Assembly: GCA_900455155.1 (NCBI GenBank)
Contig: UGUC01000002.1
Location: 2,170,001-2,234,000 of the forward strand
Length of the DNA: 64,000 nucleotides
Origin: Providencia stuartii
GTDB taxonomy: Bacteria; Pseudomonadota; Gammaproteobacteria; Enterobacterales; Enterobacteriaceae
Direction of reading: 5' to 3'
The notes under the pieces were generated by a model that was not told the origin of the DNA, did no database searches, and saw nothing but the letters and a program-made list of their open reading frames with translations. This document shows positions 55,007 to 64,000 of this stretch, in pieces; position 1 is the stretch's first letter; each line of letters opens with the position of its first letter. The translations under genes and the position numbers were made by a program.

Positions 55007-56519
55007 TTATTCCATAGTTGGCATTGTGAAACTGCTTTCATGATGTTCCAGACGGACACTTGCAGGCCAACGGCTGGTAACCGTTTTCATGCGTGTATAG
55101 AAACGTACGCCATCATTTCCATGAACATTCAGCGGTCCAAAGATAGAACGTTTCCAGCCACCAAAACTGTGGAAAGCCATCGGAACTGGAATTGGTATGT
55201 TAATACCCACCATCCCCGCCATCACATTCTCTTGGAATTCACGAGCCGTTTCACCATCACGAGTAAAGATAGCCGTACCGTTGCCATACTCATGTTGATT
55301 GATCAGTTTCAGACCTGTTTCAAAATCTGGAACACGCACAATGGCGAGTACTGGACCAAAAATTTCATCTTTATAGATGTCCATGTCTGGAGTGACATTA
55401 TCAAACAGAGTGGGCCCTACAAAGTAGCCATTTTCAAAACCTGCCACTTTGAAATCACGTCCATCAACTAACAGGCTAGCACCTTGTTTTTCACCGCTGG
55501 TGATATAGTCACAAATTTTTGCTTTATGCTGTGCTGAAATCACAGGCCCCATATCATTTTCTTTACCATCAACGATACCCGGACCTACGGTCATTTTAGC
55601 GATTTGCTGTTTCAAGTTTGCAATCAGTGTATCTGCGGTCTCATCACCAACAGCAAGCACGACGGATAATGCCATACAACGCTCACCAGCCGCACCAAAC
55701 GCCGCCCCCCATAATCGCATTTGTCGCTAGGTTCATATCTGCGTCAGGCATTAGGATACAGTGGTTTTTTGCACCACCTAGTGCTTGGCAACGTTTGCCA
55801 TGCTCTGAGGCTGTTGTGTAAATGTATTCTGCAATTGGTGTTGAACCCACGAAACTGACCGCCTGAACTTCAGGTGCACGAAGCAATACATCAACGGACT
55901 CTTTGTCGCCTTGAACAACGTTAAAAACACCATCGGGTAAACCCGCTTCTTTTAATAGTTTTGCTAATTCAATAGCGAGTGATGGATCTTTTTCCGACGG
56001 TTTTAGGACAAAGGTGTTGCCCGTTGCCAATGCGACTGGGAACATCCACATAGGCACCATCGCAGGGAAGTTAAATGGCGTAATGCCAGCACATACCCCC
56101 AACGGCTGCATTAAGGAGTGGCTATCAACACCGGTTGCCACATTGGCGGAATGTTCACCTTTCTGTAAATGTGGAATGCCACAAGCAAATTCAACGACTT
56201 CCAGACCGCGAGTTAATTCACCGACAGCATCTGAAAATACTTTACCGTGCTCTTTCGAAATTAAACGCGCCAAATCATCCATATTCTCTTCAAGCAGCGC
56301 TTTAAATTTAAATAGGATACGCGCACGTTTTAGTGGAGACAGTTTTGACCACTTAGGGAAGGCTTTATGGGCAACCTCTATTGCCTGTTTAGTTTCAGCA
56401 GCACTGCTCAACACAACTTGAGCTGTTTGTTCACCGGTTGCAGGGTTATATACGGGTGCAAAACGCCCACTTTGGCTGGATACAAGTTCACCGCCAATGA
56501 AATTCTGAATCTGTTGCAT
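55007..56519 (-). pseudogene. iolA: methylmalonate/malonate semialdehyde dehydrogenase (frameshifted)
   Basis: The N-terminal part (56519 to about 55715) has NFIGGELVSS, GKVFSDAVGELTRG, GITPFNFPAMVPMW and FVGSTPIAEYIY. The frame slips in six C at 55705-55710; dropping one restores IMGAAFGAAGERCMALSVVL with the catalytic Cys in GERCMA. The rest is intact to the stop at 55007, giving about 503 residues, normal for MmsA/IolA. CoA-acylating aldehyde dehydrogenase that ends inositol breakdown as acetyl-CoA. Starts the iolA-iolD unit, divergent from iolR. Confidence 0.9.
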
Positions 56520-56565
56520 GTTGCCTCTCTTTAGCTGATAGAGTTACCTTGTTGCTAAAGATATA

Positions 56566-56581
56566 TGAAATATTCATTTCA
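56566..56581. promoter_or_regulatory. candidate IolR operator between iolA and iolR
   Basis: Perfect inverted repeat TGAAAT-ATTC-ATTTCA, 47 bp before the iolA ATG. A weaker second copy TGAAAT-AACA-TTCAAT lies at 56596-56611. Central to the divergent iolA/iolR pair, so it could serve repression and autoregulation. Confidence 0.68.
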
Positions 56582-56805
56582 TTTTCAACTAAAACTGAAA
56601 TAACATTCAATTTATGTGATCCAGACTGAGTTTTTATGAAATTGTCGATTGAAGATAAAGACACTGGTTTCAAAAATCGTTTTAATCAGCCCTCAGATAA
56701 AAAGCAATATGAATTGATTATTCCATTTAGTTGGATTAGTTTTTCAAAAAAATTCGACTAACGGCTGAAAATAACTACAATCAATAGCCTAGTCACGGAG
56801 GTTTT

Positions 56806-57643
56806 ATGTCAACTGCATCGAATTTAAATGAGTTTCAGGAGCAAGTTCGTTCCCGTTACGATGAACTAAGTAAACGGCTACAGCAAGTAGCACGATATGT
56901 TTTAGATAACACAAATAGTGTGGCTTTTGATACAGTTGCTGTCATCGCTAAGGAAGCCAATGTTCCACCATCTACCTTAATCCGTTTCGCTAATGCCTTT
57001 AATTTCAGCGGATTTAACGAAATGAAACAGTTATTTCGTATGAATTTAGTGGAAGAAACGGCAAGTTACACCGATCGCGCCCGTTTATTTCGTGAAATGG
57101 ATAGCGACCAAGAACTGAGTGATGATCCTGCTCAGATTTTAAAAGAGTTTGCTCACTCAAATGCGCAAGCGCTACAACAAATGGCAGCGAGAACCCCCGC
57201 TGAAGATCTTGAAAAAGCCGTCACCCTATTAGCCGAAGCAGAAAATGTCTATATCATTGGGTTACGTCGTTCGTTCAGCGTTGCAACCTATCTTAGCTAT
57301 GCCCTTAGCCACTTAGAGTGCCGTCCACAATTGATCGATGGCCTTGGTGGTATGTTCAAAGAGCAAATCAACCGAATTAACGAAAAAGATGTTGTGGTTT
57401 CTATTAGTTTCACACCTTATGCAGAAGAAACCATTATGGTGAGCGAAAAAGCCGCCCAAACTGGCGCAAAGCAGATTGTTATCACAGATAGCCAAAATCA
57501 GCCCACTCGCTAGTTTTAGTGATGTCTGTTTTGTGATCAAAGAAGCCCAAGTTGATGCCTTCCGTTCCCAGTCAGCAACCTTGTGTCTTGCGCAATCACT
57601 CACTGTTGCACTGGCTTATCGCCAAGGCAGTAAGCTAGTTTAA
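56806..57643 (+). pseudogene. iolR: RpiR-family regulator IolR (frameshifted)
   Basis: RpiR-type HTH: LNEFQEQVRSRYDELSKRLQ, ANVPPSTLIRFANAFNFSGF; then an SIS sugar-phosphate-binding domain from about residue 115 (AENVYIIGLRRSFSVATYLSY, VVSISFTPYAEETIMVSEKA). The frame slips in the A4 run at 57494-57497; dropping one gives ITDSQISPLASFSDVCFVIK and runs to the stop at 57641-57643, 278 residues in all. Such RpiR regulators repress iol genes and are induced by an inositol intermediate. Divergent from iolA with shared operators. Confidence 0.88.
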
Positions 57644-57885
57644 TCTTAAGACGGGCTTTGGACACAAATACCTCCGTTGTGACTTAGCCCGGAACATCAC
57701 AAAGCGGTATCGATTCCCCTTCCCTTTCAATATTCCTCAATTTCGGCAATCTCCAAACTCACTAACCTGTACCTCGTTTCTTGATGCTATTAATCACCAC
57801 TCATGGATGAAATCTAAGCCTATTACCAGTGTCTTTAAAAATTGTGAGACTCATCAGAAAACATGAATTTCAATAAAAATAATAA

Positions 57886-57901
57886 TGAAATTATTATTTC
57901 A
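57886..57901. promoter_or_regulatory. candidate IolR operator before the orphan Gfo-like gene
   Basis: Perfect inverted repeat TGAAAT-TATT-ATTTCA, 61 bp before the start at 57962. The spacer 57644-57885 also holds a nested hairpin (GGGCT/AGCCC with inner CACAA/TTGTG, 57653-57690) that could end iolR transcription. Confidence 0.62.
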
Positions 57902-57961
57902 CACTGTTATGTTGAGATTATGTAAACACCTGAAACTAACCTTTCGGTGAGGAGCTTGGTA

Positions 57962-58954
57962 ATGAATACACATTTTCTCTATTTGTTTGGCCACCTTCGC
58001 TTACTTGAAGAGCAGCATGCGCTTGTCTCGTTAAATAAGACAGGTATTGGCCTCATAGGCTCCCCCACGCACAATACATGGTACACAGAAGCGATATTGC
58101 ATAGCCAACATCATTGTCAACTCAACTCCGTTTGTTCGTTAGATTCACCGATACCTTCAGCTGCATACTTTATTTGCCAAAAAAGAAAAATCGAGCATCT
58201 CATCGACAATGATGCGGTTGATACAATTATCGTGACATCCCTATGCAGTGAAGAGCTATTAAAGTTTATTATTCAATCTGCGATTAATTCAGGAAAAAAT
58301 ATTTTACTCAATAATGTTCCAAATTATGGAACCAATGAGTTAGTTAATTTACTCAAATTAGCTAAATACAACGATGTTAATATCTGCCAAAATAGCCTGC
58401 TTCGTTTTTCTCACCAGTATGATGAAATGAAATCAATCTTATCAAATAAGAGTACTCGTGATAGTAGTTTATTGCGCTTATCCGCCCACCGTCAAATTGA
58501 TAAAATGGATTGCCTTTCCAAAGAGACATTACGTTCATTAATTGCAGAAAAAGTATCGCTGCTCCTTAATTTACTGCCTGAATTTAAATTTGATTCCCTC
58601 TCAATTCAATATTCTCGTCCATTTTCACACATTGAAAAAGGTGATGTGCTTATGATTAATTTAAAAGACAGCAATGGCTTTTTAGCCTCGCTAGAACTGT
58701 TTTTTAATACAGGGAATGTTTCTGATAAATTATCCCTTAAGCAATGCCATCATGATCTCCAATTTGAGAATTTTCTAATGTCTAATAACCAATTCTCAAT
58801 AATTAACGAAAATTCATTGATTATAAAACAGCTTGACCATTTCATCTTAAATCCACATAAAACAAACAAAATCGTCATAAACTCACAATTAATTGATATC
58901 AATAAAATAACTGAATCGATTTTAAATCAATTGGAATTAAATCAGTTTATTTGA
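57962..58954 (+). CDS. divergent Gfo/Idh-like protein without the catalytic EKP motif
   Basis: 330 residues from the ATG at 57962 (MNTHFLYLFGHLRLLEEQHA), with GAGGAG 8 bases before it. Residues 28-120 follow the Gfo/Idh/MocA Rossmann pattern: TGIGLIGSPTHNTWYTEAIL (29-33 is IGLIG, but the rest of the NAD glycine motif is lost), DAVDTIIVTSL near 84-94, and GKNILLNNVPN at 111-121 where active members have GKxVxxEKP. The remainder resembles the C-terminal alpha/beta domain only loosely. Loss of the glycine and EKP motifs suggests a non-catalytic or altered role, for example ligand sensing. An operator identical in form to iolA's precedes it, so it probably belongs to the inositol regulon. Confidence 0.78.
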   Translation: MNTHFLYLFGHLRLLEEQHALVSLNKTGIGLIGSPTHNTWYTEAILHSQHHCQLNSVCSLDSPIPSAAYFICQKRKIEHLIDNDAVDTIIVTSLCSEELLKFIIQSAINSGKNILLNNVPNYGTNELVNLLKLAKYNDVNICQNSLLRFSHQYDEMKSILSNKSTRDSSLLRLSAHRQIDKMDCLSKETLRSLIAEKVSLLLNLLPEFKFDSLSIQYSRPFSHIEKGDVLMINLKDSNGFLASLELFFNTGNVSDKLSLKQCHHDLQFENFLMSNNQFSIINENSLIIKQLDHFILNPHKTNKIVINSQLIDINKITESILNQLELNQFI

Positions 58955-59070
58955 TAAGTTGAATTTATAATCTACCTAAATCAATAATGTATTCAATAAT
59001 AACCTTGTTGATTATTTTTTGATAATAAAAATCAAACTATTCAGTATAATTACTTAATTAACAATCAAGG

Positions 59071-59119
59071 CCGGAAGAAATAGAGCCAAAAAAGATAATG
59101 ACTCTGTCATTCCTTCCGG
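59071..59119 (+). other. imperfect hairpin after the Gfo-like gene
   Basis: Outer arms CCGGAA (59071-59076) and TTCCGG (59114-59119) with a further AGAG/CTCT pair inside. May act as a weak terminator. Position fits the end of the upstream transcript. No other structure is seen in 58955-59224. Confidence 0.35.
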
Positions 59120-59224
59120 TCCGATTAACTTTCTCATAGTATCTCTCTATGTTGATATTTGGTGCTTTTGTTGACGGTGTTTACAAGATATTTTATAGCC
59201 TTCCCTGAGTGTATCATACGCCTA

Positions 59225-59480
59225 TTAATGAATGGTGCAGCGTGTACCTAGGTTAACGTTAACAACACCATACAGAAACGTCGTTGGCTCCAAGTTAAAT
59301 AAACAGGCAAATTGGAATAAAGAATCGACATCGATACAGCTTTCACCACTTTCAAAGCGAGTCATCTCATCTTCAGAAACGCCAATTAGTCTAGCCGTTT
59401 GTTTTAACGTCCATTTTATGACTTTCTCTTTGTTTACGAATTTTGATACCAAGTAGTTTTGCAATATTATCTTTTTGCAT
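59225..59480 (-). pseudogene. XRE-family HTH regulator, MrpJ-like (frameshifted)
   Basis: From the ATG at 59480 (preceded by GGGGG) the frame reads MQKDNIAKLLGIKIRKQRES, then slips at 59414-59417 (T4 on the plus strand, one too many). Repaired it continues HKWTLKQTARLIGVSEDEMT and RFESGESCIDVDSLFQFACL, 84 residues in all, a complete helix-turn-helix domain. Size and pattern resemble the MrpJ family of fimbria-linked repressors in Proteus and Providencia. No fimbrial genes are in view. An alternative start at 59464 gives 79 codons but with an out-of-frame N-terminus. Confidence 0.7.
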
Positions 59481-60237
59481 AATAACCCCCTAAAAAAATA
59501 AATTAAGTAAAGTTAGTTTTTGACGATGCGTAAATTAGCATTCTGCTTCCATAAATTAATTGATTTAAATTAAAAAATGACGCCAAAAAACTCATCGAAT
59601 TATGAATAGTACTAAATGATTAATTTTAGCCATAAAACATAACCCAGTGAATCATAAGAACATTTTTAAAATAGATCTTTTTATCCCTAGATATTTATTG
59701 TGACATTAATCACAAAAAATGTGTATCCTAACTTCGTATTATTCAGCCATTAAACCGTCTTTTTAAGAATTTTATACATGTAAGTTTTATGTGGTTTTTA
59801 TGTGTTTTATTATTTTTATTTATTAAATTATATAAATCACTCTTTAAAAACATTCATAAGATTATCGCCATATTATTATTAAGATAAATAACTTTATTGT
59901 TACTAATTATGACATTTTATGTCAGTTGATTTAGGACTAATTTTATTCCAAAAAAGAAAAAACATTTAAAGTCATATTTAAATTTCTAAAGTCTAGTATA
60001 TTATTGAATGTAAGTAATATAAAAAAATAAAAAAGTCATCTTTTTTAGATTAAAAGTAATCAATAAACGATTATATTAAGTTTTACTATACTTGAATATT
60101 TTGAATAACAGTAGATGGCGGACAAAATAATAGTTAAGTCATTGAGTTCAAAAGAACAAAAACTTGAAATATGAAAGGTATACACCAATAGGGAAATCTT
60201 TAAATAACAGTTTGCTTATTTTGGAGAGTTCTAAGGT
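59481..60237. other. AT-rich spacer before glgC
   Basis: About 750 bp, very AT-rich, without an open frame I trust. It contains the upstream regions of the divergent HTH gene and glgC. Long A/T tracts at 59800-60060 suggest curved DNA or H-NS-type binding, but no specific site is assigned. Confidence 0.45.
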
Positions 60238-61538
60238 ATGTCTCAAAAATGATATGAATAATATGATGATGTTAGCTCGTCATTTGCCTCAAAAGGCTGT
60301 TGCTTTGATCCTTGCTGGAGGTAAAGGTACTCGCCTTAAAGGATTAACGAGTAAACGAGCCCAAGCCTGCTGTTCATTTTGGTGGTAAATTTCGTATTAT
60401 CGATTTTGCATTATCAAATAGCCTAAATTCGGGTATTAGACGAATTGGTGTTATTACCCAATATCAATCTCATTCATTAGTACAACACATCCAAAGAGGA
60501 TGGTCGTTTTTTAATGAAGAAATAAATGAGTTTGTCGATTTACTACCCGCAACAAGCAACGCGAAATTACCGACCATTGGTATAAAGGCACGGCCCGATG
60601 CGGTCTATCAAAATATGGATATTATCCGTAATTATCGTGCAGAATATATTGTGATCCTTGCGGGTGACCACATCTATAAAATGGATTATTCACGCATGTT
60701 GCTCGATCATGTTAACAATGATGCAAAATTTACCGTTGCCTGCCATCAAAGTGAAAAAAGAGGAAGCCATCAATTGGTGTAATGGAAATTGATGAGAATC
60801 GTTGGGATAACCCCAATTCCATGAAAAACCACAAGACCCGCCGGTACTAAAAGATTCCGCCTGATTCATGTTTAGCGAGCATGGGGATCTATATTTTTAA
60901 CAGTGATTACCTCTACAAAATGTTAGAAGACGATAGCCTTTGCCCGAGTTCCAGTAATGATTTCGGTAAAGATATTATTCCCAAAATAGTGGCCAAGAAG
61001 AGAAGCTCTCGCTCATCCCTTTGAATATTCATGTGTCACCAGCAATGCCGATGTTCCTCCTTACTGGCGCGATGTCGGAACATTAGAAGCCTATTGGTCA
61101 GCAACACTGGATCTTGCCTCGGTAACCCCTGAGTTAGATATGTATGACCGCAACTGGCCTATCCGTACTTATATGGAGCCTTTACCACCTGCAAAATTTG
61201 TCCAAGACCGCTCGGGAAGCCATGGCATGACCATGAATTCGCTTGTTGCGGGGGGGTGTATCATTTCAGGATCGATTGTCATACACTCTGTGTTATTCCC
61301 TCGCGTGAGAGTCAATTCATTCTGTAATATCGAATCTTCTATTTTACTGCCCGGAGTGAATATTGGGCGCTCATCACGTTTACGCCGCTGTATTATCGAT
61401 AGAGGCTGCGTCATTCCAGAAAATACCGTTATTGGCGAAAACCCTGAAGAAGATAGCCAACGCTTCTATCGCACAGAACAAGGTATCGTTCTCGTCACAA
61501 AAGAGATGTTAGATAATTTACATAACAATAAGGAATAA
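60238..61538 (+). pseudogene. glgC: glucose-1-phosphate adenylyltransferase (heavily frameshifted)
   Basis: Every segment of enteric GlgC is present in order: [20 protein letters not shown] (nucleotide P-loop [10 protein letters not shown]), [60 protein letters not shown] and [17 protein letters not shown]. Reading them as one protein from the ATG at 60238 needs removal of 11 single bases, near 60250, 60361, 60551, 60556, 60595, 60749, 60767, 60805, 60812, 60860 and 60993. The sum, 1,290 bases, gives 429 residues (E. coli 431). The last 132 codons (61140-61538) are clean. This makes ADP-glucose for glycogen; glgP follows 4 bases later. Confidence 0.85.
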
Positions 61539-61542
61539 GATT

Positions 61543-63996
61543 GTGAGCACTCATTTTGTTTACGAATGTCATTCGCCACTAGTGACACAAGAAGCACTAA
61601 AAAGCTCCATTATCTATAAATTAAAATTTGTGATTGGCAAAGAACCTTATATTGCGACACAACGAGAATGGTTAGAAGCCATCATACTGGCGGCTCGCGA
61701 TCGGATCGTTGACCGATGGATGGCGACGAACCGTGCAACCTATTCACAGCAGCTTAAGCAGGTTTACTATCTATCGATGGAGTTTTTACTCGGTCGATCA
61801 TTATCTAATACATTAATTTCAATGAATATGTATGAGGATCTAACCCAAGTCGTGGCTGAGCTTGGCTTTGATTTTGAGCAATTGTTAGAGCAAGAGACAG
61901 ATCCCGGCCTCGGTAATGGCGGCTTAGGCCGCCTTGCCGCATGTTTTCTCGATTCTCTCGCAACCCTGAATCTCCCCGCATGTGGTTATGGTATTCGTTA
62001 TGAATACGGCATGTTTAAACAAACCATTCGTAATGGACAACAAATCGAATCCCCTGATGATTGGCTGATTCATGGCAACCCTTGGGAGTTTCCTCGAACA
62101 GAAAATCGCTACCAAATCCAATTTGAAGGCCATGTGACCGAAGAAGAGGGCCGCTATCAGTGGGTAAAAACGAACGATATTATCGCTGTCGCTTATGACC
62201 AAATTATTCCTGGCTATAATACTGAGGCAACAAATACCCTGCGTTTATGGAGTGCCAAAGCTAGCGATGAATTTGATCTGCAAATTTTCAATGATGGCGA
62301 ATATTATGCCGCGGTTAAGAAAAAAAATGAGTCTGAAAACGTTTCTCGCGTCCTCTACCCAAACGATTCAACCTATTCAGGCAAAGAGCTGCGTTTAAAA
62401 CAAGAGTTCTTCTTAGTTTCTGCATCTGTGCAAGACATACTTCACCGCCATTGGTTGGTTTACCAACGTTGGGATAACTTAGCTGACAAAGTGGCAATTC
62501 ATTTAAATGATACCCATCCTGTTCTTGCCATTCCTGAGTTAATTCGTCTATTAGTCGACAAACACCAAGTCAGTTGGCAGGATGCCTTAGCATTAGCACA
62601 AAACGTGTTCTCTTATACTAACCACACGCTGATGAGTGAAGCTTTAGAAACTTGGCCTGTCGAGATGATCCGTAAAATTCTACCGCGCCATCTACAAATC
62701 ATTTATCAAATTAATGACGAATTTTTGCAACATGTGAGCCAAAAGTTTTCGCAAGATTACGAATTGCCGCGTCGTGTCTCCATCATTAATGAAGAGTATG
62801 GGCAGCTTGTGCGAATGGCGTGGCTGGCGGCTATTATCTGCCATAAAGTCAACGGCGTCTCTGAGTTACATAGTCAACTTATGACCGACTCTCTGTTTGC
62901 CGACTTTGCCCGAATTTTCCCTAATAAATTCTGCAACATCACCAATGGCGTGACACCGCGACGTTGGCTAGCTATTGCTAACCCAGAGCTGACTTCGGTT
63001 ATAGAAAGCTATATCGGCCAACAATGGTTAGTTAATTTGCCTCAATTGACTGAATTGAAGCAGTGGATGGATTACCCTCAATTTTTAGATAAGCTGCAAC
63101 AAGTTAAACACAGTAACAAAATTAAATTAGCGCGTTTTATTACCCAGACACAACAAATTGTGGTTAGCCCTGAAGCCTTATTTGATGTACAGATCAAGCG
63201 TATTCATGAATATAAGCGGCAGCTCTTAAATTTACTGCATGTCATCACTCGTTATAATCGAATATTAGCAGATCCAGAGCACAACTGGGTGCCCCGCGTG
63301 GTGATCTTTGCAGGCAAAGCCGCCTCCTCATATAGCGCGGCAAAAAAAATCATCCACCTCATTAATGATGTTGCTGCGGTTATCAACAATGATGCGCGTA
63401 TCGGTTCGCGCTTGAAAGTGGTGTTTATTCCTGATTATGGAGTAAGCCTAGCTCAGAAAATAATTCCGGCCACCGACCTTTCTGAGCAGATTTCACTTGC
63501 AGGTACAGAAGCCTCCGGAACCGGTAATATGAAATTCGCACTAAATGGTGCATTGACCATCGGTACACTCGATGGCGCAAATGTTGAGATACGCGAACAT
63601 GTTGGCCACGATAATATTTTTATCTTTGGTCATACCATCGATGAAGTAAAACAAATCAAGCAGAATTACTACTATCCACGTTGGTATTATGAAAATGATG
63701 CTGAACTGAAACAAGTGATAGACCAGATAGCACAGGGTTACTTTAAACCTGACGTTCCTAACTTTTATCAAGATTTAACCTACAGCTTGCTCGATGGCGG
63801 TGACCCATATTTATTGTTTGCAGATTATCGTAGTTACATCAATACACAGGAACAAGTCGACGATTTATATCAAGACCCATTATCTTGGCAGTCTAAGGTA
63901 GCAAAAAACATCTGTAATATGGGCTTTTTTTCTACTGATAGAACAATCCAAGACTATGCCTCACAAATTTGGAATATCGAATCTATCAATTTATGA
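61543..63996 (+). CDS. glgP: glycogen phosphorylase
   Basis: 817 residues (E. coli 815), GTG start with AAGGAATAAG in front. Glycogen/starch phosphorylase landmarks: [22 protein letters not shown], the PLP-site [20 protein letters not shown] with the Schiff-base Lys, and [12 protein letters not shown]. Releases glucose-1-phosphate from glycogen. Intact despite the neighbouring damaged glgC. Probable glgC-glgP operon. Confidence 0.97.
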   Translation: MSTHFVYECHSPLVTQEALKSSIIYKLKFVIGKEPYIATQREWLEAIILAARDRIVDRWMATNRATYSQQLKQVYYLSMEFLLGRSLSNTLISMNMYEDLTQVVAELGFDFEQLLEQETDPGLGNGGLGRLAACFLDSLATLNLPACGYGIRYEYGMFKQTIRNGQQIESPDDWLIHGNPWEFPRTENRYQIQFEGHVTEEEGRYQWVKTNDIIAVAYDQIIPGYNTEATNTLRLWSAKASDEFDLQIFNDGEYYAAVKKKNESENVSRVLYPNDSTYSGKELRLKQEFFLVSASVQDILHRHWLVYQRWDNLADKVAIHLNDTHPVLAIPELIRLLVDKHQVSWQDALALAQNVFSYTNHTLMSEALETWPVEMIRKILPRHLQIIYQINDEFLQHVSQKFSQDYELPRRVSIINEEYGQLVRMAWLAAIICHKVNGVSELHSQLMTDSLFADFARIFPNKFCNITNGVTPRRWLAIANPELTSVIESYIGQQWLVNLPQLTELKQWMDYPQFLDKLQQVKHSNKIKLARFITQTQQIVVSPEALFDVQIKRIHEYKRQLLNLLHVITRYNRILADPEHNWVPRVVIFAGKAASSYSAAKKIIHLINDVAAVINNDARIGSRLKVVFIPDYGVSLAQKIIPATDLSEQISLAGTEASGTGNMKFALNGALTIGTLDGANVEIREHVGHDNIFIFGHTIDEVKQIKQNYYYPRWYYENDAELKQVIDQIAQGYFKPDVPNFYQDLTYSLLDGGDPYLLFADYRSYINTQEQVDDLYQDPLSWQSKVAKNICNMGFFSTDRTIQDYASQIWNIESINL

Positions 63997-64000
63997 CCCT
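63993..64000 (+). CDS. start of a further glycogen-operon gene (cut by window edge)
   Basis: The glgP stop TGA (63994-63996) lies inside ATGACC, so a gene starting at 63993 would overlap by 4 bases (ATGA), a common coupling in this operon type. Only two codons and two bases are visible, so identity (glgA, glgB or glgX by context) is not known. Confidence 0.35.

Noticed and set aside
54995..55471. 158-codon plus-strand frame over iolA
   Set aside because: Antisense of the conserved C-terminal part of IolA; no family features.
57653..57690. Nested hairpin as a small RNA
   Set aside because: Short arms and no promoter or T run; more simply the end of the iolR transcript.

Overview
The window is enterobacterial chromosome, AT-rich (by eye about 40% GC). 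Gene content and the close match of LeuABCD, SpeA, SpeB, MetK, Hcp, Hcr and GlgP to Enterobacterales proteins suggest Morganellaceae, most likely Providencia. That placement is inferred from remembered protein similarity, not from a database search. I see no rRNA, tRNA, CRISPR array, prophage or intact insertion sequence.

Layout. (1) 1-9.0 kb: the leucine operon leuLABCD with its attenuator, then the sugar-phosphate-stress pair sgrS (sRNA, minus strand) and sgrR, then a 550-bp spacer with a cluster of DnaA boxes in front of mutH (a DARS2-like site), and two small genes. (2) 9-17 kb: an alpha/beta hydrolase, a sphingomyelinase-like phosphodiesterase, budC, the putrescine operon speA-speB, and metK behind tandem MetJ boxes. 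(3) 17.5-21 kb: a chitin module of LPMO, ChiA-type chitinase and a LysR regulator. (4) 21-25 kb: a BigR/YgaV repressor with two YeeE/YedE transporter halves, sprT, and mgtE behind an M-box magnesium riboswitch. (5) 25-41 kb: hcr-hcp with FNR and NsrR-like sites, a porin, clcA, tehB, a choloylglycine-hydrolase-family enzyme, yceJ-yceI, a GST, an orphan mdcG, a FUSC protein, an NAD(P)-binding protein and a class II HDAC-like amidohydrolase. (6) 41-59 kb: a complete myo-inositol catabolic region, with idh-iolC-iolE-iolB, iolG, an SSS symporter with a DUF294 protein and an exonuclease, iolA-iolD, the RpiR-type regulator iolR, and an unusual Gfo/Idh-like gene. Most of these promoters carry a TGAAAT-N4-ATTTCA-like operator. 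(7) 59-64 kb: a small HTH regulator and glgC-glgP, with another gene starting at the window edge.

A recurring feature of this record is that eleven genes are broken by frameshifts, and each can be repaired by removing single bases. I count about 24 such bases, often in G/C or A/T runs and 11 of them in glgC. An insertion-only pattern of this kind points to uncorrected sequencing errors rather than gene decay, so I give full-gene coordinates for the broken genes and state where the frame slips.
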